NCBI GenBank assembly: GCA_050283925.1
Contig: JBNOAI010000008.1
Span: 222,096 to 286,095 of the forward strand
Origin: ZC4RG25 sp023428365
GTDB lineage: Bacteria; Pseudomonadota; Alphaproteobacteria; Rhizobiales; Hyphomicrobiaceae
DNA length: 64,000 nt
Reading direction: 5' to 3'
The notes below the pieces were generated by a model. That model did no database searches and was not told the origin of the DNA. It saw only the letters and a list, made by a program, of their open reading frames with translations. Shown piece by piece: positions 41,516 to 49,956 of the stretch. A program made the position numbers and the translations under genes. How positions within the stretch are numbered: the stretch's first letter is position 1; each line of letters opens with the position of its first letter.

Positions 41516-42013
41516 ATGAGTGAGTGGGGAGAAGTTGCGCATTCGACGTCGAGCCTGAACGACGTCCGCAACGATACAGGTCGCGTCGCGTTCTGCGGAC
41601 CGACTGTGCTGTCAGCCATCACCGGCTATTCGATCAGCAAGGTCGAAGACGAGATCCGCCGCTACCGCCAGGTGCCGGAGAGCCGCAAGCCGGTGGTCAA
41701 GGGAACGTATGCAGAGGATGTCGAAGCAGCATTGGCTGCATTCGGCTATCGCATGCATCCTGTCTCCACCTTCCTCCACCTGTCGCGAAAGGAGCGGCCG
41801 ACTGTTTGGAACTGGATGCAGAAGCCGCGCAACGCGTGGGCGCATTACGTTCTTGCGGTGCACAAAGGCAAAGAGGGCCACTGGATCCTGATCAAGGGCG
41901 TCAAGATGTGCGATACGTACACGGAGGGGAAATGGACCTTCGTGTGTGATGGCCCGCATCGCGGCGCCCGCATCATGGAAATTTTCGAGGTCAAAAAGGC
42001 GATCGACGCCTGA
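41516..42013 (+). CDS. Predicted papain-like (C39-like) cysteine peptidase fold, unknown role
   Basis: A 165-residue protein with no signal peptide. Two features suggest a papain or C39 peptidase fold: a cysteine at a helix start, GRVAFCGPTVLSAITGYS, and a histidine leading a strand, KEGHWILIKGVKM. A D-G-P-H-R-G turn follows. The stretch VKGTYAEDVEAALAAFGYRM resembles peptidase-like proteins of phage and bacteria as I remember them, so a phage origin is possible. Tryptophan content is high for its size. The ATG at 41516 is preferred over an in-frame TTG four codons earlier. It is surrounded by coaD (divergent) and a catabolic cluster, neither of which explains it. Confidence 0.55.
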   Translation: MSEWGEVAHSTSSLNDVRNDTGRVAFCGPTVLSAITGYSISKVEDEIRRYRQVPESRKPVVKGTYAEDVEAALAAFGYRMHPVSTFLHLSRKERPTVWNWMQKPRNAWAHYVLAVHKGKEGHWILIKGVKMCDTYTEGKWTFVCDGPHRGARIMEIFEVKKAIDA

Positions 42014-42115
42014 AATGGCGGCACGACATTTGTGACTGGCCACCGATCAACTTTGCCTTGCGTCGACCTCATGCTAAGCATCTCGGAACGATAAAAATTC
42101 GTCCGGGAGGACTGC

Positions 42116-43195
42116 GTGGCACCTCGCTCCGAACGCCCCACCGTTGCGCTGGCGATGGGGGATCCCTCTGGTATCAGCCCCGAACTGACCGCCAAGGTGC
42201 TTGCGGATAAGGATGTCCGCGCCGCAGCCAACTTCATTGTCTTCGGAGATCGCCGTATTTTGGCCGATGGCGAGAAGATCGCCGGCGTAACGGTTGAGAT
42301 TCCTGTCCATACCCCGGGTACCTCGGCGACAAGCGTTGCGAGCGGCGACGTGTTCGTCGATCTCAATCATCTTGATCCAAGCACAGTGACCACCGGAGAA
42401 GCCACGGCAACCGGCGGGCAATTTGCCCTCGCGAATTTTCGAGCGGCATTACGTTTTGCGGCTAAAGGTGGCGCCGGTGCGGTGACGTTCACGCCGTTCA
42501 ACAAGTTCGCGATGCGGCAGGCGCTGCCCAGTTACGACGATGAAATCGCGATCGTTACGGAGACGATCGGAGCGAAGGTCCACGGGCGGGAGTTCAACGT
42601 CCTGCCCAAATTGTGGAATGCGCGGATCACGTCGCATGTTCCGCTCAGCGGGGTTGCGCCGCTCATTACAAAGGAAGCCGTCATCAATGGTTTGGTGCTC
42701 ACAGACCGCTGCATGCGTGCTGCCGGTTTTGCCAAGCCGCGAATTGCCGTGGCCGGCCTCAATCCGCATGCAGGCGACGGCGGTAATTTCGGCCGGGAGG
42801 AAATCGACATCATCGCGCCCGCTGTTGCAGAGGCGCAGGCCAAGGGCATCGTGTGTGAAGGCCCCTTCCCGTCCGACACCGTGTTTCTGCGGGCGAAGCG
42901 CGGCGACTTCGATGCGGTCCAGACCATGTATCATGACCAAGGTCAGATCGCGATGAAGCTCATGGGCTTCGAGGAAGGCGTGACGCTGATCGGCGGTTAT
43001 CCATTTCCGGTCTGCACCCCCGCCCACGGTACGGCCTATGACATCGCGCGCAAGGGCATCGCGCATCCGGGCGCGACACGACAGGCTATGCTGATTGCCG
43101 CCGCGATGGCGCCGCCAATTTCAGCTCAATCACCCGAGACGCGAGCGCGAATGCTCAACGAAGCTTTGGACGAGGCCCGCAAGGCCGCAGCTTAA
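42116..43195 (+). CDS. PdxA-family NAD-dependent dehydrogenase (PdxA2-like, catabolic type)
   Basis: A 359-residue member of the 4-hydroxythreonine-4-phosphate dehydrogenase family. It has VALAMGDPSGISPELTAKVL, VTFTPFNKFAMRQALPSYDD, the metal-site histidine in ITSHVPLSGVAPLITKE, AGLNPHAGDGGNFGREEIDI, GPFPSDTVFL, and AVQTMYHDQGQIAMKLMGFE with the HDQGH-like histidine. The family splits into vitamin B6 enzymes and catabolic PdxA2 forms acting on sugar acids or aromatic diols. The neighbours (TctC-type binding protein, amidohydrolase, cyclase) favour a catabolic role. No pdxJ or ksgA is present beside it. It starts at GTG 42116 behind GGGAGG. Confidence 0.85.
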   Translation: MAPRSERPTVALAMGDPSGISPELTAKVLADKDVRAAANFIVFGDRRILADGEKIAGVTVEIPVHTPGTSATSVASGDVFVDLNHLDPSTVTTGEATATGGQFALANFRAALRFAAKGGAGAVTFTPFNKFAMRQALPSYDDEIAIVTETIGAKVHGREFNVLPKLWNARITSHVPLSGVAPLITKEAVINGLVLTDRCMRAAGFAKPRIAVAGLNPHAGDGGNFGREEIDIIAPAVAEAQAKGIVCEGPFPSDTVFLRAKRGDFDAVQTMYHDQGQIAMKLMGFEEGVTLIGGYPFPVCTPAHGTAYDIARKGIAHPGATRQAMLIAAAMAPPISAQSPETRARMLNEALDEARKAAA

Positions 43196-43266
43196 CGAGG
43201 AAACTACGACCCCAAAATTGGGCTCCGCGTAAGGGGCTCGCAAAGCCAACCCACAGGGAGGATAAC

Positions 43267-44259
43267 GTGCAGAAAATTTCAAGACGCAAAGTCATGGGCG
43301 CCGCAGGTGCGCTGGCTGTGGCCCCATTCGTTGCCAAGTCGGCAGCAGCGCAATCCACGTATCCCAATCGGCCCGTGCAGTTGATCGTTCCGTGGGCCGC
43401 CGGCGGCGGCAGCGATACCGTTGCTCGCATCCTCGCTGCGTCGTTGGAAAAGGAGTTGGGCCAGCCACTCAATGTCGTCAACCGGACAGGTGGCGGTGGC
43501 CTGACAGGCCATACCGCGATCGCCCACGCAACGCCCGACGGCTACACGATGGGCTTCGCAACCGCTGAAATCGCCACCTACAAAACCCTGGGCCTCGGCG
43601 ATCTCACACCGGATTCGTTCGACCTCATTTCACGCGTGAGCACAATTCCATCCGGGATCACGGTCAAATCCGACGGCCCCTACAAGGAGGCCAAGGATGT
43701 CATTGCCGCGATCAAGGCATCCAAGCATGGCGAGTTGTCCAACTCGGGCACCGGCATGGGAGGAGCATGGCATCTGGCGGCGGCTGGCTTATGCAAAGCG
43801 ATCGGCATGCCCGCCGATCATGTGAAGTTCGTCCCGAGCCAAGGCGGCGCGCCCGCGCTCAATGAACTCGCAGCCGGCGGCCTGTCGTTCCTCACCGTAT
43901 CGCCGATTGAAGCCAAGGCACTGTCGGAAGGCGGCAAAGTGAAGGTGCTGGCCGTCATGTCGCCCGAACGGCTCGGACTGTTCCCCGATTCACCGACACT
44001 GAAGGAATCGACGGGCCTCGACTGGCAGTACCTCAACTGGTTCTCGTTCGTTCTGCCGAAAGGCGTGCCGGACGACGTGAAGTCAAAACTCATCGCCACA
44101 GCGGCGAAGGCACATGCCAACCCCGACACGCGGAAGATGATGAAGGATCGCGGAATTACGCCGATGTGGGAAACGCCTGAAGAGTTCAAGGCGGCGGCTG
44201 CAAAGTTCACGCAGACGGCAGGCGAACTGCTCAAGGATCTCGGCCTCGCCAAGACCTGA
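43267..44259 (+). CDS. Tripartite tricarboxylate transporter substrate-binding protein (TctC/Bug family)
   Basis: A 330-residue periplasmic binding protein. It has a twin-arginine-like signal (SRRKVMGAAGALAVAPFVAK, cleavage near AAAQS), then the Bug opening YPNRPVQLIVPWAAGGGSDT, VNRTGGGGLTGHTAIAHATP, DGYTMGFATAEI, and a GAPALNELAAGGLSFLTVSP segment. Bug proteins bind organic acids and feed TctA/TctB permeases. No tctA or tctB lies here, which is common for this family. GTG start with AGGGAGG upstream. It is 71 bases after the PdxA2-like gene and likely shares its transcript. Confidence 0.92.
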   Translation: MQKISRRKVMGAAGALAVAPFVAKSAAAQSTYPNRPVQLIVPWAAGGGSDTVARILAASLEKELGQPLNVVNRTGGGGLTGHTAIAHATPDGYTMGFATAEIATYKTLGLGDLTPDSFDLISRVSTIPSGITVKSDGPYKEAKDVIAAIKASKHGELSNSGTGMGGAWHLAAAGLCKAIGMPADHVKFVPSQGGAPALNELAAGGLSFLTVSPIEAKALSEGGKVKVLAVMSPERLGLFPDSPTLKESTGLDWQYLNWFSFVLPKGVPDDVKSKLIATAAKAHANPDTRKMMKDRGITPMWETPEEFKAAAAKFTQTAGELLKDLGLAKT

Positions 44260-44316
44260 CGCATTTCCGTATGAGGCGGGTGACCACACCCGCCTCTCTC
44301 GCCGCGGAGGCCCCTC

Positions 44317-45240
44317 GTGACCGACGACGAACTGCCGATCATCGACGCTCATCATCATTTCTGGGATCTGAGCATGCGCCGCCATCCGTGGCTGGCGCCG
44401 GACGCGATGATCCCGTTCCGCTACGGCGACTATTCGTCGATCAAACGCAATTTCATGCCCGACGACTATCGCGCGCTGACCGGTCCACACCGCGTCGTGG
44501 CCACAGTGACCATGGAAGGCGAGTGGGACGAGGATCATCTTGTCGAGGAAAGCGACTGGATGACCCGGGTCGCTGAGCAGCATGGCGCACCTGCCGCTCA
44601 TGTTGCGCGTGCTTATCTGCACCGCCCCGATGCGGCGGACGTGCTCGCGGCACATGCGCGCTTTCCGATCGTGCGCGGCATTCGCCATAAGCCGGCCGCA
44701 GCACCGTCTCCGGACCGGATCGAACACGCCGCGCTAGCGTCCATGTCGGACCCGGTCTGGCGGCGCGGCTACAGTGAACTCGCCAAGAACGGCCTGCATT
44801 TCGAATTGCAGGCGCCGTGGTGGCACGCCGACGAATTACTCGATCTGATCGCCGCCTATCCCGAAACGCCGGTCGTGATCAACCACACCTTCCTTCCCGC
44901 CGATCGCAGTCCAGAAGCTCTGCACGGCTGGCGCGCTGCGATGAAACGCGCCGCCTCAGCGCCGCAAACCACGCTCAAACTCTCCGGTATCGGTCTCAAA
45001 GGGCGACCGTGGTCACTGGACGACAACCGCGCGATTATTCGCGACAGCATCGAAATTTTCGGAACCGATCGCTGCATGTTCGCGTCCAACTTTCCAGTCG
45101 ACGGATTGTGCGGCAGCTTCGAGACGATCTACGCAGGATACAAACAGGCCATAGCAGATCTGCCGCTGGCCGATCGCCTCAAGCTGTTCCACGACAACGC
45201 CGTCCGCGTTTACAGGCTGAACATCAAACCACTCACCTGA
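44317..45240 (+). CDS. Amidohydrolase-family metal-dependent hydrolase (COG3618 type)
   Basis: A 307-residue TIM-barrel hydrolase. It opens with the metal-binding IIDAHHHFWDLSMRRHPWL (H-x-H type), has a RGIRHKPAAA strand, FELQAPWWHADELLDLI, the histidine VVINHTFLPADRS, and the late MFASNFPVDGLCGSF with the metal aspartate region. Relatives hydrolyse lactones such as 2-pyrone-4,6-dicarboxylate or L-fucono-lactone. With the PdxA2-like and cyclase genes beside it, it probably opens a ring of an organic-acid intermediate; that is inference. Starts at GTG 44317 behind GCGGAGG. Confidence 0.85.
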   Translation: MTDDELPIIDAHHHFWDLSMRRHPWLAPDAMIPFRYGDYSSIKRNFMPDDYRALTGPHRVVATVTMEGEWDEDHLVEESDWMTRVAEQHGAPAAHVARAYLHRPDAADVLAAHARFPIVRGIRHKPAAAPSPDRIEHAALASMSDPVWRRGYSELAKNGLHFELQAPWWHADELLDLIAAYPETPVVINHTFLPADRSPEALHGWRAAMKRAASAPQTTLKLSGIGLKGRPWSLDDNRAIIRDSIEIFGTDRCMFASNFPVDGLCGSFETIYAGYKQAIADLPLADRLKLFHDNAVRVYRLNIKPLT

Positions 45241-45254
45241 CGGGCGAAACCGCG

Positions 45255-45923
45255 ATGCGCATCATCGATCTGACAATGCCCATCATTGAGGATCATGTGC
45301 GCTGGAAGGTTCAGCGGACCGTCGTGGGCGACACCACCGCCAGCGATCTGTTTCAGGTCACTTCGATGGTTCTGAATTGCCACTCGTTCACGCATGTGGA
45401 TGCACGCCGGCATTATTTCGGCGATGGCGCAACGATCGAGGCAACGCCGCTCGATGACGTCGTGGGTGATGCCGCCGTCATCGACCTTATGGACGTCGCC
45501 CCCAACGAAGCCATCGGTCCGGAAAAACTCGCGGCCCGTTTCGCCCATGTCCGTGACGGCGACAAAATCCTCTTCAAATCCGGCTGGGATCAAAAGCGCT
45601 CGTTTCGCACGAAGGAGTTCTGGCTCGACGCACCGTACCTGACGCGCGAAGCCGCGCTATTTCTCAAAGATAAAGGCGTGCGCACCGTCGCCTATGACTT
45701 CCCGCAGGATTACGTCATCCGCCTGCTGCTGCACGGCGAAATCCGGCCCATCGAGGAGCACGTCACGCACGACATCCTCCTGCGGGCTGGCGTCCACATG
45801 ATCGAGTACGTGGTGAATACGTCGGCTTTGAGCGCCGACCGGGTGCTGTTGTCGGCCGCGCCTTTGAAAATCCCCAACGCTGATGGAGCCCCGGCCAGGG
45901 TCTATGCGATCGAGGGGCGTTGA
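45255..45923 (+). CDS. Cyclase family protein (kynurenine formamidase-like)
   Basis: A 222-residue metal-dependent hydrolase of the KynB/putative cyclase family. It has MRIIDLTMPIIEDHVRWKVQ at the start and the metal-binding LNCHSFTHVDARRHYFGDGA, the family's H-x-x-T-H-x-D-x-x-x-H pattern. A KILFKSGWDQ strand and a VRTVAYDFPQD segment follow. Family members hydrolyse N-formylkynurenine or cyclic amides and lactones. It starts 15 bases after the amidohydrolase stop and so belongs to the same transcript. The frame is open far upstream inside the amidohydrolase gene, but the ATG at 45255 is where the fold begins. Confidence 0.85.
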   Translation: MRIIDLTMPIIEDHVRWKVQRTVVGDTTASDLFQVTSMVLNCHSFTHVDARRHYFGDGATIEATPLDDVVGDAAVIDLMDVAPNEAIGPEKLAARFAHVRDGDKILFKSGWDQKRSFRTKEFWLDAPYLTREAALFLKDKGVRTVAYDFPQDYVIRLLLHGEIRPIEEHVTHDILLRAGVHMIEYVVNTSALSADRVLLSAAPLKIPNADGAPARVYAIEGR

Positions 45924-46165
45924 TCGCTGCCTACTCAGGCAAACCCGACCTTCGTACGGCTTGAGCGGGCCGCCGATTGCGGCTTATCTCGACCTATTGT
46001 TAGGCCTTTGCTGCCTCGCAAAATGGCAACCGGTCTCGAAATTCAGCATGCCCCAGATCAGCTTCAAATTACCGCCAGTTGTCGATGACAGCTTCAGGCG
46101 TGTTGGACTATGATCACATTTAGACCTGTTCAAATTAGGCACCGTCGTAGTGAGGAGGGTAGAGT

Positions 46166-47773
46166 ATGCTGACGAGAACACGATTTCTCGTTTCCACGCT
46201 CGTAGCAGGCGCGATGTTCACGAGCATCGCAGCGATCCTGCCAGACACCGCTGAAGCGCGAAGCGTGAAATGGGCCCGATCCGGCGACGCGTTGACATTA
46301 GACCCCCATGCCCAGAACGAGGGGCCGACGCACGCTCTCAACCATCATATTTATGAGCCGCTGATCATCCGCGACCCGCAAGGCAAACCACTGCCGGCGC
46401 TGGCAGAATCGTGGGCAATCACCTCCAACCCGGAGGTCTGGGAGTTCAAACTCCGCCCCGGCGTCAAATTCCACGACGGCGCGCCCTTCACGGTCGATGA
46501 CGTCATCTTTTCATATGATCGCGCGCGCCAGCCGACGTCCGATATGAAGTCGCTGCTGTCATCCATCGACGCGCTGATCAAGGTCGACGACCTGACGCTG
46601 CAGATCAAAACCAAAGGTCCAAATCCACTTCTGCCGGCGAACCTCACCGACCTGTTCATCATGAACAAGGCCTGGGCGGAAAAGAACAACGCCACCAAGG
46701 TTCAAGACTTCAAAAACAAGGATGAGAACTTCTCTGTCCGTAACGCCAATGGCACCGGTCCGTTCGTGCTCGTCAGCCGCGAGCCCGACGTCAAAACCGT
46801 GTTGAAGCGGAACGAGGATTACTGGGGCAAAGGTCAGGTTCCGCTCGAAATCACCGAGCTGATCTACACCCCGATCAAATCGGATGCGACGCGTATCGCC
46901 GCGCTGCTTTCGGGCGAGGTGGACTTCGTCCAGGACGTCCCCGTGCAGGATATCCAGCGGCTGCAGGGCGATGAGAAGCTGAGTGTCGCCGTCGGCCCCG
47001 AAAACCGCTCCATCTTCCTCGGCATGAACGTCGGCGATCCGGAGCTCAAGTCGTCGGACGTCAAGGGCAAGAACCCATTCGCCGATAAGCGCGTGCGTCA
47101 CGCCATCAACGCCACGGTCAACCGGCAGGCGATCCAGAAGGTTGTGATGCGCGGCCAGTCGATCCCGACGGGTATCATCGCGCCTCCTGGCGTAAACGGC
47201 TACACCAAGGAACTCGACGTCATCCCGCCTGTCGACGTCGCCAAGGCCAAGGCTGCACTTGCCGAAGCCGGTTATCCGAATGGGTTCTCGGTGACGATGC
47301 ATTGCTCGAACGACCGCTACGTCAACGACGAGGCGATCTGCCAGGCGGTCGTCGGCCAGCTCGCCCAGATCGGCATCAAGGTCAATCTGGTATCGCAGTC
47401 GAAGTCGATCCACTTCCCGATGCTGCAGAAGAAAGAGTCTGATTTCTTCCTGCTCGGCTGGGGCGTTCCGACATTCGACAGCCACTACATCTTCACCTTC
47501 CTCTATCACACGCAGACCGACAAGGAAGGCGGCTGGAACGGAACGCGCTTCTCCAATCCTGAGATCGATGCGCAGACGGTCAGCCTGACGCGCGAAACTG
47601 ATCTCAATAAGCGCAACCAGACGATAGCGCAGATGTGGAAAGTGCTGCAGGATGAAACGATCTACATCCCGATTCACATCCAGACGCTCGCGTACGCGAT
47701 GAAGCCGGACCTCGAAATTCCGGTCGATATCTCGAACCAGCCGAAGCTGAAGTTCGTGAAAATCAAAAAGTAG
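46166..47773 (+). CDS. Dipeptide-type ABC transporter substrate-binding protein (family 5)
   Basis: A 535-residue periplasmic binding protein. The signal peptide (LVSTLVAGAMFTSIAAI, cleavage near AEARS) precedes VKWARSGDALTLDPHAQNEG, the family signature NHHIYEPLIIRDPQGKPLPA, LAESWAITSN, and the WEFKLRPGVKFHDGAPFTVD motif. Length and order fit DppA/OppA-type proteins for peptides, nickel or glutathione; the ligand is not predictable. First gene of the transporter operon. A hairpin terminator directly after it probably lets it be made in excess over the permeases. 242 bases of upstream sequence hold its promoter. Confidence 0.92.
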   Translation: MLTRTRFLVSTLVAGAMFTSIAAILPDTAEARSVKWARSGDALTLDPHAQNEGPTHALNHHIYEPLIIRDPQGKPLPALAESWAITSNPEVWEFKLRPGVKFHDGAPFTVDDVIFSYDRARQPTSDMKSLLSSIDALIKVDDLTLQIKTKGPNPLLPANLTDLFIMNKAWAEKNNATKVQDFKNKDENFSVRNANGTGPFVLVSREPDVKTVLKRNEDYWGKGQVPLEITELIYTPIKSDATRIAALLSGEVDFVQDVPVQDIQRLQGDEKLSVAVGPENRSIFLGMNVGDPELKSSDVKGKNPFADKRVRHAINATVNRQAIQKVVMRGQSIPTGIIAPPGVNGYTKELDVIPPVDVAKAKAALAEAGYPNGFSVTMHCSNDRYVNDEAICQAVVGQLAQIGIKVNLVSQSKSIHFPMLQKKESDFFLLGWGVPTFDSHYIFTFLYHTQTDKEGGWNGTRFSNPEIDAQTVSLTRETDLNKRNQTIAQMWKVLQDETIYIPIHIQTLAYAMKPDLEIPVDISNQPKLKFVKIKK

Positions 47774-47786
47774 GCGGATAGCGAAG

Positions 47787-47818
47787 GGCCAGCTCAATGA
47801 GCTGGCCTTTCTCTTTCC
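47787..47818 (+). terminator. Attenuating terminator between binding protein and permease genes
   Basis: GGCCAGCTCA (47787-47796) and TGAGCTGGCC (47798-47807) form a near-perfect hairpin with the tip opening to a CAATG loop, followed by TTTCTCTTTCC. It lies 13 bases after the binding-protein stop and 13 bases before the permease start. Partial termination here would give more binding protein than membrane complex. Confidence 0.8.
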
Positions 47819-47830
47819 TACACAGCCGCG

Positions 47831-48814
47831 ATGATCGCCTACACCGTCAAAAGCCTCGCCCAGGCAGTTCTCGTGCTGCTGGCGGTGGGACTGATTGCCT
47901 TCTCCATGTTCCGTTTCGTTGGCGATCCGGTCGCCAATCTCGTCGGACAGGAGGCAAGTCAGGCCGATCGTCAGGAGCTGGCGGAGCGCCTCGGTCTCAA
48001 CGATCCCATCATCATCCAGTTTGGCCGCTTCGTGACGGACGTGGTGCAGGGTGAATTCGGCGTCTCCTATCGGCACGGCCGCAAGGTTTCGTCGCTGATC
48101 GCCGAGAAACTGCCCGCCACCGTGGAACTGGCGGTTCTATCCGCGCTTTTCGCGATGATCATGGGAGTGGTTCTTGGGGTTTACACCGCAATCCGCCGCA
48201 ACGGCTGGCTGTCGCATTTCATCATGACGACATCGCTCATCGGCGTGAGCCTGCCGACGTTCCTGATCGGCATCGGGCTCATCTACCTGTTCGCGGTTGA
48301 GCTGCGATGGCTGCCTTCCTTCGGGCGCGGTGAAACCGTGAAGATCGGCTGGTGGACGACCGGCCTGCTGACCGAATCCGGACGCCGGTCGCTCGTCATG
48401 CCGGTTCTGACGCTCTCCTTCTTCCAGCTCACGCTCATCATGCGGCTAGTGCGGTCGCAGATGTTGGAAACGCTACGGGCAGATTACGTTAAGTTCGCAC
48501 GCGCCCGCGGACTTCCGGAGTCGCGCATCCACTTCAAGCACGCGTTGCGCAATACGCTCATTCCCGTGGTGACCATCGCAGGTCTGCAACTCGGCTCGGT
48601 CATCGCCTTCGCGATCGTCACCGAGAGCGTGTTCCAGTGGCCGGGGCTCGGCGCGTTATTCGTGCAGGCGGTGCAGTTCGTCGATATCCCCGTGATGTCC
48701 GCCTATCTGCTGTTCGTCGCCGTGGTGTTCGTGGTGGTCAATCTGGTTGTCGACCTCCTCTATTACGTGCTCGATCCGCGCTTGCGGACCGGGCGCGCGT
48801 TGACAGCAAAATAG
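47831..48814 (+). CDS. ABC transporter permease, DppB type
   Basis: A 327-residue inner-membrane permease. The first helix (VKSLAQAVLVLLAVGLIAFS) is followed by a periplasmic loop with the DppB-type LVGQEASQADRQELAERLGL and then five more helices. The EAA loop that docks the ATPase is ARARGLPESRIHFKHALRNT. Conserved ends VFQWPGLGALFVQAVQFVD and YYVLDPRLR are present. Second gene of the dpp-like operon. Confidence 0.93.
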   Translation: MIAYTVKSLAQAVLVLLAVGLIAFSMFRFVGDPVANLVGQEASQADRQELAERLGLNDPIIIQFGRFVTDVVQGEFGVSYRHGRKVSSLIAEKLPATVELAVLSALFAMIMGVVLGVYTAIRRNGWLSHFIMTTSLIGVSLPTFLIGIGLIYLFAVELRWLPSFGRGETVKIGWWTTGLLTESGRRSLVMPVLTLSFFQLTLIMRLVRSQMLETLRADYVKFARARGLPESRIHFKHALRNTLIPVVTIAGLQLGSVIAFAIVTESVFQWPGLGALFVQAVQFVDIPVMSAYLLFVAVVFVVVNLVVDLLYYVLDPRLRTGRALTAK

Positions 48815-48824
48815 AGGCAGCCCG

Positions 48825-49778
48825 ATGCAGAGCCTCCCGCAGAATCCGAAAGGCACAGCACTCAAAGCGAGGCTCTGGCGCGTCTGGGATTCGGATCTGG
48901 TCTGGAATTACCGACACTCGCCAGTTGCAATCGCGGCGAGCCTCACCACCCTGCTCATCCTGCTGCTTGCATTGTTCGCGCCATGGATCGCACCACAGAA
49001 TGCTTTCGATCCCGGCTCCATCCGCCTTGAAGACGGTTTTATAGAGCCGATGGATCGCAGCACGGCCTCAGGCATGCTGCATGTCCTGGGAACCGATAGC
49101 CAGGGTCGCGATATGTGGTCGGCGATTCTTTTCGGCAGCCGCGTTTCGCTTCTCGTCGGCTTCGCCTCTGTCGCGTTCTCCATGCTGCTTGGTGTTTCCC
49201 TGGGACTCATCGCGGGTTTCATCGGCGGACGTACTGACGCAATCATCATGCGCGTCGCCGACGTCCAGCTCTCTTTCCCGGCGATCCTGATTGCGCTGCT
49301 GGTGTTCGGCGTCGGGCGCGGATTGATTCATCCCTCTCAACACGAGCAGATGGCGATCATTGTGCTGATCATCGCCATCGGCCTTTCGAATTGGGCCCAG
49401 TATGCCCGCACCGTTCGCGGGTCAACGATGGTAGAGAAAAACCGCGAATACGTGCAAGCCGCGCGCGTGATGGGACGGCGGCCGTTCGCGATCATGGGCG
49501 AGCACGTACTGCCCAACGTCGTCGGCCCCGTCATGGTGATCGCAACGATCAACCTTGCGCTGGCGGTGATCGAAGAAGCCACGCTGTCGTTCCTCGGAGT
49601 CGGCGTTCCCCCGACGCAACCGTCGCTCGGCACGCTGATCCGCGTCGGGCAGCAATTCCTGTTCTCCGGCGAATGGTGGATTCTGTTTTTCCCCGCCCTC
49701 GCGCTGATCATTCTCGCGCTCGCCATCAACCTACTCGGCGACTGGCTGCGCGACGCGCTGAATCCGAGGCTGAAATGA
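48825..49778 (+). CDS. ABC transporter permease, DppC type
   Basis: A 317-residue permease with the DppC N-terminal OppC_N segment (VWNYRHSPVAIAASLTTLLI), LGTDSQGRDMWSAILFGSRV, the EAA loop ARVMGRRPFAIMGEHVLPNV, and EEATLSFLGVGVPPTQPSLG. It ends DWLRDALNPRLK, as the family does. It starts 10 bases after the DppB-type gene. Unusually, 178 bases separate it from the next gene; an ATG overlapping its stop (49775) opens only a 65-codon frame through a repeat. Confidence 0.93.
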   Translation: MQSLPQNPKGTALKARLWRVWDSDLVWNYRHSPVAIAASLTTLLILLLALFAPWIAPQNAFDPGSIRLEDGFIEPMDRSTASGMLHVLGTDSQGRDMWSAILFGSRVSLLVGFASVAFSMLLGVSLGLIAGFIGGRTDAIIMRVADVQLSFPAILIALLVFGVGRGLIHPSQHEQMAIIVLIIAIGLSNWAQYARTVRGSTMVEKNREYVQAARVMGRRPFAIMGEHVLPNVVGPVMVIATINLALAVIEEATLSFLGVGVPPTQPSLGTLIRVGQQFLFSGEWWILFFPALALIILALAINLLGDWLRDALNPRLK

Positions 49779-49905
49779 ACGCGAGCGCAACAACATCTCG
49801 CAACGATGATCTTACCCGGCACGGCATCGAGCAGCAGGCGGGAATCCAGGTTCGCTTTGAGCCGGGGGCTACTCAGCAGCGCTTCATCTCGACATCACAA
49901 CGTGG

Positions 49906-49930
49906 TCTGGATGCCCGCCTGCGCGGGCAT
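49906..49930. repeat. Palindromic repeat inside the ABC transporter operon
   Basis: ATGCCCGC / GCGGGCAT with a 4-base loop (49911-49930). The 14 bases TCTGGATGCCCGCC starting at 49906 are identical to those at 21811 after recG, so this is a second copy of a dispersed element. It lies between the DppC-type and DppD-type genes, where such operons normally have almost no gap. Confidence 0.7.
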
Positions 49931-49956
49931 GACGGCAACGAAGAAAGTCCGCGTCG

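Noticed and set aside
44817..45254. Upstream extension of the cyclase reading frame inside the amidohydrolase gene
   Set aside because: The extension is an out-of-frame read of the amidohydrolase; the cyclase fold starts at the ATG at 45255.
46559..48076. 505-codon minus-strand frame opposite the ABC binding protein and permease
   Set aside because: Antisense shadow of two clearly recognised genes, and it crosses their terminator.
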